Made by a program: the position numbers and the translations under genes. The notes below the pieces were generated by a model that was not told where the DNA came from, made no database searches, and worked only from the letters and a program-made list of their open reading frames with translations. This document shows, piece after piece, positions 6,764-12,990 of a stretch of DNA of 13,205 nt. Every line of letters starts with the position of its first letter. Positions within the stretch are counted from its first letter, which is position 1. The stretch covers positions 1 through 13,205 of the forward strand of contig NZ_JWHR01000058.1 in NCBI RefSeq assembly GCF_000808015.1, in the 5' to 3' direction. This DNA is from Terrisporobacter othiniensis. GTDB lineage: Bacteria; Bacillota; Clostridia; Peptostreptococcales; Peptostreptococcaceae.

Positions 6764-7459
6764 TTATATTCCCCAAAAAACATTAATCAAGCTATGTACA
6801 AATATACACAAGTAGGTATCTTTGTATTTTATTTTAACTATTCCAAGTATAAAAGCAATTATTAATCCAAATAATACCTTGGAAATGATTATATCTATTG
6901 TAAAAAATGAGCTACTAACTACACTTAAATTCTGACTTATTATGTCCCAGTAACCTATTTTAAATAGAGCTGATAATAAACTTACAATTATTAAAACTTT
7001 CTTTTCATCCTTTTGAAAACTTCTAATATAGTTCCATATATAATCTCTAAAAATTACTTCTTCAAATATAGGCTGAGCTATTAAGGATAATGTCAATATT
7101 ATTAAATTAGATGATAAATATCCACCCTTAAAATACGGTGTTACACATATGGCACCTAAAGTAATTGAGCCTAATATTAATCTTAATTTTTTATTGTTAT
7201 ATTTATTGTTTAACTTAATTAACCTTTGTCCTGCTGGATTAAATAAATCATTTGCTCTTAAAATAAGAGACAAGCTTATACCCACGAGCATAATCGATAT
7301 AATATTAGCAATATTAACATTTTCTAGAGTAAAATTTAATTGGCTTAAAAATATATATTTTATAATTACCCTAGCAATCTGTACTATAACCAATAAAATA
7401 ATAGCATCTAGAATATATTCTTTACTTTTAGAAATATAACTATTTTCTTTTATATTCAA
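6764..7459 (-). CDS. CPBP-family intramembrane protease homologue with altered motif 2
   Basis: This 231-residue protein has about seven hydrophobic segments and the CPBP (CAAX protease and bacteriocin-processing) motifs. Motif 1 EEVIFR gives Glu133, Glu134 and Arg138, and the last motif HSLIN gives His222 and Asn226. The intermediate FxxxH motif reads FKIGY (166-170), with Tyr170 where the metal-binding His is expected, so catalytic activity is doubtful. Family members process prenylated or peptide substrates, confer bacteriocin immunity, or act as scaffolds. The start is non-ATG: GTG at 7466-7468 opens the frame without an upstream ribosome site, while AGGTGA (7465-7470) sits 5 nt before TTG at 7457-7459, the start chosen here. 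An extended -10 promoter lies just upstream. There is no bacteriocin gene nearby. Confidence 0.82.
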   Translation of the reverse strand: MNIKENSYISKSKEYILDAIILLVIVQIARVIIKYIFLSQLNFTLENVNIANIISIMLVGISLSLILRANDLFNPAGQRLIKLNNKYNNKKLRLILGSITLGAICVTPYFKGGYLSSNLIILTLSLIAQPIFEEVIFRDYIWNYIRSFQKDEKKVLIIVSLLSALFKIGYWDIISQNLSVVSSSFFTIDIIISKVLFGLIIAFILGIVKIKYKDTYLCIFVHSLINVFWGI

Positions 7460-7493
7460 ACATATCACCTACAATTTATTTTGTATAGTATCC

Positions 7494-7502
7494 ATTATAG
7501 CA
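7494..7502 (-). promoter_or_regulatory. Extended -10 promoter of the CPBP gene
   Basis: On the minus strand TGC immediately precedes a perfect TATAAT (7494-7499). This extended -10 element can work with a poor -35, and no clear -35 is seen. It predicts a transcript start near 7487 and a leader of about 28 nt to the TTG start. Confidence 0.55.
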
Positions 7503-7553
7503 CAGTATTAGTAATATATAGAAATATAAAATCATAATAATTTAATTGTTTAA

Positions 7554-7865
7554 TTAATCATATAACCCATTTAAAACTCTACAAACTGTTGCCTTGCTCC
7601 ATGAAGTTTCTTTTGATATTTCTCTGTAACTAAGTCCACTATTTCTTAGTTCTTTTATATACTCAATATCTGAGTCCTTAATTTGTTTTTCTTTTGGTTT
7701 CAAATTGTTTCTTAATGATTTTAAATTCTCAATCTCTTGTTTTAAATTCTCTATCTCCATTTGTTTAGCTTTTAATTTATCTTCGTAAGAGTCTCTCATT
7801 TCATTGAACTCTTTAATATAATTAACTTTCCATTCATCTTGTGATTTTGTTTTAAATAATCCCAT
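7554..7865 (-). CDS. Small coiled-coil/helix-turn-helix DNA-binding protein
   Basis: The protein has 103 residues. Residues about 15-58 are highly charged with heptad-like repeats (KAKQMEIENLKQEIENLKSL), predicting a coiled coil that would dimerise it. Residues about 62-100 form a helix-turn-helix of the resolvase/Hin or IS-helper type, with SYREISKETSWSKATVCRVLNG matching the pattern [SYREIA...WSxxTVxRxL]. Such small proteins are common in Clostridia and are usually annotated as hypothetical or as helix-turn-helix regulators. An AGAGGTG ribosome site lies 7 nt before the ATG. A perfect CTTGTA-TTT-TACAAG palindrome overlapping a possible promoter lies about 70-80 nt upstream and could be its own operator. 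Targets are unknown, and a role as part of an old transposon cannot be excluded. Confidence 0.8.
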   Translation of the reverse strand: MGLFKTKSQDEWKVNYIKEFNEMRDSYEDKLKAKQMEIENLKQEIENLKSLRNNLKPKEKQIKDSDIEYIKELRNSGLSYREISKETSWSKATVCRVLNGLYD

Positions 7866-7918
7866 TTAATTACACCTCTATTCATATTTATTTCCTTCTT
7901 TATAAGATAATTTCTTTA

Positions 7919-7948
7919 TTTTTAATGAAATTCCTTGTATTTTACAAG
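7919..7948 (-). promoter_or_regulatory. Possible promoter and palindromic operator of the HTH gene
   Basis: A perfect 15-bp palindrome (7934-7948: CTTGTA, TTT, TACAAG) overlaps a minus-strand TTGTAA (7942-7947), which lies 17 nt before TAAAAA (7919-7924). The layout is typical of autoregulation by a small DNA-binding protein, but both boxes are weak matches. Confidence 0.35.
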
Positions 7949-8086
7949 TAAATCCATTCTAAAAATTAGTCCAAATTTCAACCTTTTTTATTAATTTTCA
8001 AAATATTATTTTATTTTTCTATGAATTAAGAGTATCTTCTTGGTTATATAATAAAATAATAATATTTAATTTATATACACATAGGA
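7949..8086. other. AT-rich intergenic stretch between the HTH gene and the helicase promoter
   Basis: The divergent gap 7866-8291 is 426 nt. Its left side holds the HTH ribosome site and operator candidate, and its right side holds the helicase promoter and leader. This middle part is A/T-rich with no ORF and no clear hairpin. Confidence 0.5.
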
Positions 8087-8115
8087 TTTATTCTTGTAGT
8101 GTAATATGATATTAT
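8087..8115 (+). promoter_or_regulatory. Promoter of the DEAD-box helicase gene
   Basis: TTTATT (8087-8092) and TATTAT (8110-8115) are 17 nt apart. The -10 box is preceded by TGA (8107-8109), an extended -10 signature. Transcription would begin near 8122, giving a leader of about 170 nt. Confidence 0.5.
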
Positions 8116-8142
8116 AGTTAGATAAAAATATATAAAATTCAA

Positions 8143-8283
8143 TTCTCTCGAGCAACGTGTAGGCGAAATCCTTCATATAATCAGTTATATATCTTTCCCA
8201 TGATTTTAAACTACTCTATGGGTACTTGTCTTTATATATGTTTGTTGCTCAAAATTAGAGAAGGAAAAATTTATAGAGAGAGG
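8143..8283 (+). promoter_or_regulatory. Structured 5' leader of the helicase mRNA with alternative SD pairing
   Basis: The two ends of this region are complementary: GAGCAAC (8150-8156) with GTTGCTC (8244-8250), and TTCTCT (8143-8148) with AGAGAA (8257-8262), closing a long loop. Inside are ATATAA-TCAG-TTATAT (8175-8190), CCCAT with ATGGG (8197-8201, 8218-8222), and a competing CATATA (8174-8179) with TATATG (8235-8240). TCTCTC (8144-8149) is also perfectly complementary to GAGAGA (8276-8281) within the GAGAGAGG ribosome site. The leader therefore has two mutually exclusive pairings, one hiding the site. It matches no riboswitch class I recognise. Confidence 0.5.
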
Positions 8284-8291
8284 TCGTAAAT

Positions 8292-9404
8292 ATGAATTTT
8301 AAAGAATTAGGTATAGGTAATGATTTAGTAAATGAGTTAAATCAAATAGGAATAAAAACTCCTACACCTATACAACAACAAGCTATCCCTGTAATTTTAA
8401 ATAAAAAAGATATAATTGCTCAATCTCAAACTGGTACAGGCAAAACTTTTGCATTTTTATTACCTATGTTTGAAAATATTAATACAAAAGAAAATAACAT
8501 TCAAGGATTAATTATCACCCCAACTAGAGAGCTTGCTATACAAATAAGTGAAGCTGCTCAAAAACTAAATAAAGCTAAAGAAATTAATATATTAGCTGCT
8601 TATGGTGGAAAAGATATAAAATCTCAATTAAATAAATTAAAAAAAAGTATTCACTTAGTAATTGCTACTCCAGGTAGGCTTTTAGACCATTTGGATAGGG
8701 ATTCTATAAATCTTAGTAAACTAAAAACACTTGTTATAGACGAAGCTGACCAAATGCTTTTAATGGGCTTCAGGAACGAAATGGAAGCTATAATAAAAGA
8801 AACTAATAAAAAAAGACAAACTTTATGCTTTTCAGCTACCATGGATTCAGATGTAAAGAAACTAGCTTATAGACATACAAAAGATCCTACTGAAATAACT
8901 ATAAAAAGTAAAAAGATAACTTTAGATACTATTAAACAAGAAGTTGTTGAAACTACAGATAGACATAAAAAAGAAGCTTTATGCAAAGTCTTGAATAAAG
9001 ATAATCCTTTCATGGCAATTATTTTCTGCAGAACAAAAAGAAGAGTAGACGCTTTGGAAGAAGCTCTTTCTATTGATGGTTATAATTGTGAAAAATTACA
9101 TAGCGATATTTCGCAATCTAAACGTGAAAGAATAATGAAGTCTTTTAGAAAGGCTGATATTCAATATCTAATTGCTACTGATGTAGCTTCTAGGGGTCTC
9201 GATATTACTGGCATAACTCATATATATAACTATGATATCCCTGAAACTAGCGAGGACTATATACATCGTATAGGGAGAACTGGTAGAGCTGGAGAAGATG
9301 GATATACTTGTATGTTTGTTGATCCTAAAAATACTAGAACTTTAGAGGAAATCGAAAATAACATCAATTATAGAATTCCTAGAAGAAATTTAGAAGAAAT
9401 TTAA
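8292..9404 (+). CDS. DEAD-box ATP-dependent RNA helicase, minimal core
   Basis: The protein has all DEAD-box motifs. The Q motif lies at about 2-33 and motif I AQSQTGTGK at 43-51. PTREL is at 77-81, TPGR at 126-129, DEAD at 150-153 and SAT at 181-183. Motif IV IIFCRT is at 243-248, ATDVASRGLDI at 295-305 and HRIGRTGR at 325-332. It would unwind short RNA duplexes using ATP, in ribosome assembly, mRNA decay or cold adaptation. At 370 residues it ends about 38 residues after motif VI. It lacks the C-terminal RNA-binding or basic extension found in DbpA/YxiN or CshA/DeaD, so I do not assign a symbol. A GAGAGAGG ribosome site lies 8 nt upstream. The gene is monocistronic, with its own promoter, a structured leader and a strong terminator. 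The leader suggests autoregulation or temperature control, which is inference. Confidence 0.95.
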   Translation: MNFKELGIGNDLVNELNQIGIKTPTPIQQQAIPVILNKKDIIAQSQTGTGKTFAFLLPMFENINTKENNIQGLIITPTRELAIQISEAAQKLNKAKEINILAAYGGKDIKSQLNKLKKSIHLVIATPGRLLDHLDRDSINLSKLKTLVIDEADQMLLMGFRNEMEAIIKETNKKRQTLCFSATMDSDVKKLAYRHTKDPTEITIKSKKITLDTIKQEVVETTDRHKKEALCKVLNKDNPFMAIIFCRTKRRVDALEEALSIDGYNCEKLHSDISQSKRERIMKSFRKADIQYLIATDVASRGLDITGITHIYNYDIPETSEDYIHRIGRTGRAGEDGYTCMFVDPKNTRTLEEIENNINYRIPRRNLEEI

Positions 9405-9407
9405 TAT

Positions 9408-9437
9408 AAAAACCTATCTATTTTTAGATAGGTTTTT
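9408..9437. terminator. Bidirectional terminator between the helicase and the 88-aa gene
   Basis: A 13-bp stem, AAAAACCTATCTA with TAGATAGGTTTTT around a TTTT loop, starts 4 nt after the helicase stop. It reads as an intrinsic terminator on both strands and overlaps the stop codon of the minus-strand gene. Confidence 0.93.
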
Positions 9438-9702
9438 AATTATGTTCAATCATAAATTTTAATTTAATACACAAATCATGTTTACATAAATCTATCAACT
9501 TGTAAGCCACATGATTTTTAGGCTCATTATCATCTTCTTCTACATCTATCCATGTAGATACTATCTCTTGCTTTTCATAATCAAATTTCAGTTTAATATT
9601 AGGCGTGTCAAAGTCTTTTATATCCACAGAAAAATCATATAATTTATCTTTTTGATTATTTTCTATGTATTTAATTATTAATTGTTTATTTTCAAATAAC
9701 AA
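9436..9702 (-). CDS. Hypothetical 88-aa protein
   Basis: I do not recognise a family. The predicted protein is cytosolic (no signal or membrane segment) and acidic in the middle (DVEEDDNEP, 53-61), with alternating hydrophobic/charged stretches that suggest beta strands (DFSVDIKDF, NIKLKFDYEKQEIVSTWI). It has two cysteines (73, 78) in LCKHDLCIKLKF. The frame opens with TTG at 9700-9702, preceded by a good AAGGAG site 8 nt upstream. The only ATG between the two is in another frame and stops after a few codons. The gene lies between two intrinsic terminators, so it is a self-contained transcript. Its codon use resembles that of its neighbours. Coding status rests on the ribosome site, the terminator and the lack of an alternative frame. 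Confidence 0.65.
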   Translation of the reverse strand: MLFENKQLIIKYIENNQKDKLYDFSVDIKDFDTPNIKLKFDYEKQEIVSTWIDVEEDDNEPKNHVAYKLIDLCKHDLCIKLKFMIEHN

Positions 9703-9773
9703 ATTATCATCTCCTTATATAATCTATACTTTCCACACTGATTAAATTTATAAATAAAAAATTAATTAAAATA

Positions 9774-9809
9774 AAAAACAGTACTAATTTATTAATTAAT
9801 ACTGTTTTT
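9774..9809 (-). terminator. Terminator of the sigI-rsgI-yaiI unit
   Basis: A 10-bp stem, AAAAACAGTA with TACTGTTTTT, continues after one mismatch into five more pairs around a TATT loop. It lies about 40 nt beyond the yaiI stop. On the minus strand it ends in a T-rich run, and the opposite strand is also T-rich, so it may work both ways. Confidence 0.85.
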
Positions 9810-9849
9810 ATCTATGAATATTTTTATTTTTAAGATACAATGTTAACTT

Positions 9850-10290
9850 TTAAGTAAGAGATTTTTTACATATTCCAATTAAAGTATTTTCAAAATTAAT
9901 ATTATCTTCATTCGATCTTTTCTTAGGACCTTTAACTCTTCCACCACTTTTTCTAATTTTCTTAGATATATGCCTGCTATAAAGTAACCTATCAATGTTA
10001 TCATTTGTATAAATTAAACCATTTTGATTTATAACATAATAAGCCTTATTTATTGCCATTGCTGCTAAACCATAATCTTGAGTTATAACAATATCATCTT
10101 TTTTAACAAGATTTATAAGTGCAAAATCAACAGAATCTGCTCCTTTTGAAAATATCATTGTTTTTGCTCCTTCTTTGTTAAAAATGTGTGCCGTATCACA
10201 CATTATAATTACATCTATATTAAATTTTTTTGCTATATTTATAGTTAAATCTATTACTGGACATCCATCCCCATCAATTAATATTTTCAT
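9850..10290 (-). CDS. yaiI: YaiI/YqxD family protein (DUF188, PIN/NYN-like fold)
   Basis: The 146 residues match the usual length and start of the family: MKILIDGDGCPV with conserved Asp6, Asp8 and Cys10. IITQDYGLAAMA-like sequence follows (VITQDYGLAAMAI, about 68-80) and a basic C-terminal segment includes GGRVKGPKKRS (116-126). The fold is related to PIN/NYN nucleases and the acidic residues suggest metal binding, but no biochemical function is established. An AGGAGAG ribosome site lies 4 nt before the ATG. The rsgI stop is only 14 nt upstream with no terminator between, so it should be co-transcribed with sigI and rsgI. In Bacillus subtilis the homologue yqxD lies beside dnaG and the housekeeping sigma gene. 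The identification is secure; a link to SigI signalling is only positional. Confidence 0.92.
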   Translation of the reverse strand: MKILIDGDGCPVIDLTINIAKKFNIDVIIMCDTAHIFNKEGAKTMIFSKGADSVDFALINLVKKDDIVITQDYGLAAMAINKAYYVINQNGLIYTNDNIDRLLYSRHISKKIRKSGGRVKGPKKRSNEDNINFENTLIGICKKSLT

Positions 10291-10304
10291 ATTCTCTCCT
10301 ATTT

Positions 10305-11150
10305 TTAATCTTCGTCGTCATCGTCGTCTTCGTCGTCTTCGTCGTCTTCGTCATCATCAGATTCATTTTCAGTTCTATCTTCTAACTCATCTTGTAGCTC
10401 ATCCATAACTTCTTCGTTTAGGTAAACATTATCTTTACCATCTGCTCCTAAAAGAGACATAATTTCATCTACAGACATATGCTCTATAGTATCTTCTAGA
10501 GTATCTTCATCTAAATCACATAGTGCTTCATATCTACCAAGACTGACACCTTTTTCCCTCGCAAGAGCTATATCTTCTTCTGTTCCTTTTAGATAAACAA
10601 ATTTGGTATTATTTAATCCTTTGCTAACTGTATCTTTTACTTCATTTTCATACTTATCATTACTAATTTTATCAATAAATGTAAATCCTACTATTCCCTC
10701 CTTACTATCACTATAATTTTTACTTAAATATGTTTCTAGTATCTTAATTCCTTCTTCCAAAGTCTTACCTTTTAATTCTTCTAAATTTATTGTCTTTCCA
10801 TCATCGTTAATCCCATAAACATTAACTATATTTTTATTTTTATCTAATTCAAATTCAATACTTGGGTTAACATCTATAGACATCAGTGCATAAACACCAC
10901 CACTATTATTATTTTTTACCATAGGTACTACTAATAATACTAACATGGCTGCAATAGTTAAAATAGGTATGATTTTATTTTTCATGGTATTTCTACTTTT
11001 AGTTAATTCGTATAAATCCTCTTCTAAGAAAATTATCGTGTCTCCTACTTCCATGTTTTCCTTATTTTTAATCCTAATAACAGTAGAGTCGTCTTTTAGA
11101 ACTAAAGAATACTTTTCTTTTATTTCAAGTATAATTCCTTTATTGTACAT
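10305..11150 (-). CDS. rsgI: RsgI-like membrane anti-sigma factor with acidic tail
   Basis: The 281 residues show the RsgI plan. A cytosolic anti-sigma domain (about 1-55, MYNKGIILEIKEKYSLVLKDD and NMEVGDTIIF) binds SigI. One membrane span (about 58-78) leads to an extracellular domain with the conserved YALMSIDVNPSIEFELD block (87-103). Asn95-Pro96 is at the position where RsgI proteins are reported to self-cleave, which primes regulated intramembrane proteolysis that frees SigI. In cellulolytic clostridia a carbohydrate-binding or glycosidase domain follows. Here there is only a predicted helical region and a tail of 17 consecutive Asp/Glu residues (265-281), encoded by a 9-bp tandem repeat. 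The ribosome site (AGGTAGGTT) overlaps the sigI stop, 8 nt from the ATG, implying coupled translation. The signal sensed is unknown; the tail might bind cations or cell-wall components. Confidence 0.92.
   Translation of the reverse strand: MYNKGIILEIKEKYSLVLKDDSTVIRIKNKENMEVGDTIIFLEEDLYELTKSRNTMKNKIIPILTIAAMLVLLVVPMVKNNNSGGVYALMSIDVNPSIEFELDKNKNIVNVYGINDDGKTINLEELKGKTLEEGIKILETYLSKNYSDSKEGIVGFTFIDKISNDKYENEVKDTVSKGLNNTKFVYLKGTEEDIALAREKGVSLGRYEALCDLDEDTLEDTIEHMSVDEIMSLLGADGKDNVYLNEEVMDELQDELEDRTENESDDDEDDEDDEDDDDDED
10313..10357. repeat. Five tandem 9-bp units in the 3' end of rsgI
   Basis: Three exact copies of CGTCGTCTT (10322-10348) are flanked by one degenerate copy on each side (10313-10321 and 10349-10357). 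On the coding strand each unit gives three acidic codons, so gain or loss of a unit keeps the reading frame. The GAC-rich units are locally far more GC-rich than the surroundings. Confidence 0.92.
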
Positions 11151-11158
11151 AATTCAAC

Positions 11159-11809
11159 CTACCTTTTTATCCATAATTTTAAATTTCTGTAGTTTTTATC
11201 AAATATTATAATTACAGTAATTATAAACTTTTTGCTACCTTTAATTATTTTTTCTGTTACATTAAATTGAAGTGAAATTCTTTTTATGGGTAACCTCTTT
11301 TTTTCATACATAAAATCTAATAAAGGCTTCTCTTTGCTAACCTTTTCAGATAAGTTTATAGCATTTTCTCTTGTTTTTTTATGTTTTGGAGCATCCTCAA
11401 CCAAATCTTCAAAATCAAAATTAAATTCTTTTATATGTAACTTTAAACTTTCTATTTCATCTTTTAATTGATTTTTATCTTCTATGGGATTTATAAATTC
11501 TTCACTAAATTCTATGCCTTCTTCTTTTAGACTTTCCAAGGATGGATCTAAACGATGCTTGTTTTCTTTTAATAAATAGTTTTTTATCCTACTACTTATT
11601 ACTAGGTTGGCAAATGGTAAAAATGGACCTTTATCTTCACTATGTTTTTTCATAGCTTCATGAAATGCCAATAATCCTATACTGAATTCTTCATCATTTT
11701 CTATAGAAACATACCTCTTTGTCACCTTACTTATTGATTTAATAATAAAAGGCAAATGTTCTTCAATAAATTCATTCTCAAATTGATAATTGCTTCTTTT
11801 TAAATTCAT
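11159..11809 (-). CDS. sigI: RNA polymerase sigma factor SigI
   Basis: This 216-residue sigma-70-type factor is of the SigI class. Residues about 30-80 correspond to the sigma region 2 core (YVSIENDEEFSIGLLAFHEAMKKH, then FANLVISSRIKNYL). The C-terminal part has a degenerate helix-turn-helix (LPIKRISLQFNVTEKIIKGSKKFI, about 173-196) and the characteristic ending with a short hydrophobic stretch. SigI directs transcription of heat-stress or envelope genes in Bacillus and of polysaccharide-degradation genes in cellulolytic clostridia. The protein is somewhat shorter than the roughly 250-residue B. subtilis protein. The ribosome site AAGGAAAGGAA precedes the ATG. The rsgI gene follows after 8 nt. 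Identity is strongly supported by the adjacent rsgI. The upstream region lacks an obvious SigI-type promoter (ACCC...CGWA), so autoregulation is not evident. Confidence 0.92.
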   Translation of the reverse strand: MNLKRSNYQFENEFIEEHLPFIIKSISKVTKRYVSIENDEEFSIGLLAFHEAMKKHSEDKGPFLPFANLVISSRIKNYLLKENKHRLDPSLESLKEEGIEFSEEFINPIEDKNQLKDEIESLKLHIKEFNFDFEDLVEDAPKHKKTRENAINLSEKVSKEKPLLDFMYEKKRLPIKRISLQFNVTEKIIKGSKKFIITVIIIFDKNYRNLKLWIKR

Positions 11810-12018
11810 TTACGTTCCTTTCCTTATAATTTATATTTACTACTATATGATAATTAAAATTGTAATCTTAGCTTTAGTCATTAAAAAATCCAACTTCAAT
11901 TCCTTTTATATTATATAATACAATTAATCTTTAAGATTTAGGTACTTTTTCCCTTTTTATCAGAATATTCTATATGTAAAATAAAAAATTTGACTTGTTC
12001 AATTAACAAAGTTATAAA
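11810..12018 (-). other. sigI upstream region
   Basis: About 235 nt separate sigI from the aldo/keto reductase. No ORF is seen. On the minus strand a TATAAT occurs at 11910-11915 without a good -35, and a 13-bp palindrome (AATCTT-T-AAGATT, 11926-11938) lies just upstream of it. Either could serve sigI control. I found no SigI-type -35 motif. Confidence 0.3.
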
Positions 12019-12019
12019 T

Positions 12020-12046
12020 AAAAAAAGAGATTCTAAAATCTCTTTT
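12020..12046 (-). terminator. Terminator of the aldo/keto reductase gene
   Basis: AAAAGAGATT with AATCTCTTTT (12023-12032, 12037-12046) forms a 10-bp stem with a 4-nt loop. It overlaps the stop codon and continues into a T run on the minus strand. Confidence 0.9.
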
Positions 12047-12875
12047 ACACTATATTATATAAATTTTCATATTTTTGAGGTTTCATTCTTTCATCTTTAT
12101 TAATGGAATCTATATTTTCCATATCTTCCTTCTCTATTTCAAAATCAAATATATCTATATTTTCTTTAATTCTTTTAGGATGACTTGTTTTTGGTATTGC
12201 AATAACATTGTTTTGTAAATGCCACCTTAGTATTATTTGTGCTTCACTTTTATCGTATTTTTGCGCTAAATTTTTAATTATAGAGTTGGATGATAGCTGT
12301 CCTCTCATTATAGGACTCCATGCTTGAACTACAATATTATGCCTTTTACAAACTTTTAATAACTCTTTTTCTGAACGATTAGGATGTATTTCTACTTGAT
12401 TTACCATAGGGTTGATTTCCGAAAAGCCTATAATTTCTTCTAATTGTTTCACTGTACAATTACAAACCCCTATTGCTCTAACCTTCTTCTCTCTATATAA
12501 ATTTTCAATAGCCCTCCAAGTTTCTTTAATATTTTCTGTTGGCCAATGAACCAAATATAAATCTATGTAATCTAATCCTAGCTTTTCTAAAGATTTATTA
12601 AAAGCTTTTGTTGTATTTTCATATCCTTCATCATTAACCCATACCTTCGTAGTTACAAATAATTCTTCTCTAGGTAGTCCAGATTCTCGAATCCCTTTAC
12701 CCACACCTTCTTCATTATTATAAAATGATGCTGTATCTATACTTCTATACCCTGCATTAATAGCTTCTTTTACAATATTACATGCCTCATCATTTTCATT
12801 TTGTAGTTTATATGTTCCAAAACCTATAATAGGAATTTTTACACCATTAGATAATTGTATAATTTTTCTTTCCAT
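12045..12875 (-). CDS. Aldo/keto reductase (NADPH-dependent, AKR5-like)
   Basis: From this start the protein has 276 residues, the usual size of prokaryotic aldo/keto reductases of the 2,5-diketo-gluconate reductase type. The catalytic tetrad is complete: Asp47, Tyr52, Lys77 and His110. The family signatures are present: GYRSIDTASFYNNEEGVG and the cofactor-binding IPKTSHPKRIKENIDIF near residues 227-243. It would reduce aldehydes or ketones with NAD(P)H in the cytosol; the physiological substrate is not readable. An in-frame ATG 11 codons upstream (12908) has no good ribosome site and lies about 9 nt from the predicted transcript start. The ATG at 12875 has GGAGG 11 nt upstream and begins MERKIIQLSNGV, the normal family N terminus. 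The gene has its own promoter and terminator. Confidence 0.92.
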   Translation of the reverse strand: MERKIIQLSNGVKIPIIGFGTYKLQNENDEACNIVKEAINAGYRSIDTASFYNNEEGVGKGIRESGLPREELFVTTKVWVNDEGYENTTKAFNKSLEKLGLDYIDLYLVHWPTENIKETWRAIENLYREKKVRAIGVCNCTVKQLEEIIGFSEINPMVNQVEIHPNRSEKELLKVCKRHNIVVQAWSPIMRGQLSSNSIIKNLAQKYDKSEAQIILRWHLQNNVIAIPKTSHPKRIKENIDIFDFEIEKEDMENIDSINKDERMKPQKYENLYNIV

Positions 12876-12923
12876 TTCTCTTTTAACCTCCACTAAGATT
12901 CCCTTCATTTACCCACAATCTTT

Positions 12924-12952
12924 ATAATATATTATTTATTGTAAGCCATCAA
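12924..12952 (-). promoter_or_regulatory. Promoter of the aldo/keto reductase gene
   Basis: On the minus strand TTGATG (12947-12952) and TATTAT (12924-12929) are exactly 17 nt apart. Transcription would start near 12917, leaving about 42 nt to the preferred ATG at 12875. Confidence 0.5.
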
Positions 12953-12990
12953 CTATATTAATATAACCAAAAACACCTTAAATATAAATA

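Noticed and set aside
10313..10357. A CRISPR-like repeat array
   Set aside because: Units are 9 bp with no spacers and lie inside the rsgI coding frame.
10175..10408. A plus-strand open frame with an Arg-rich repeat stretch
   Set aside because: It is the complement of the acidic repeat of rsgI and runs across the rsgI-yaiI junction; it has no ribosome site.
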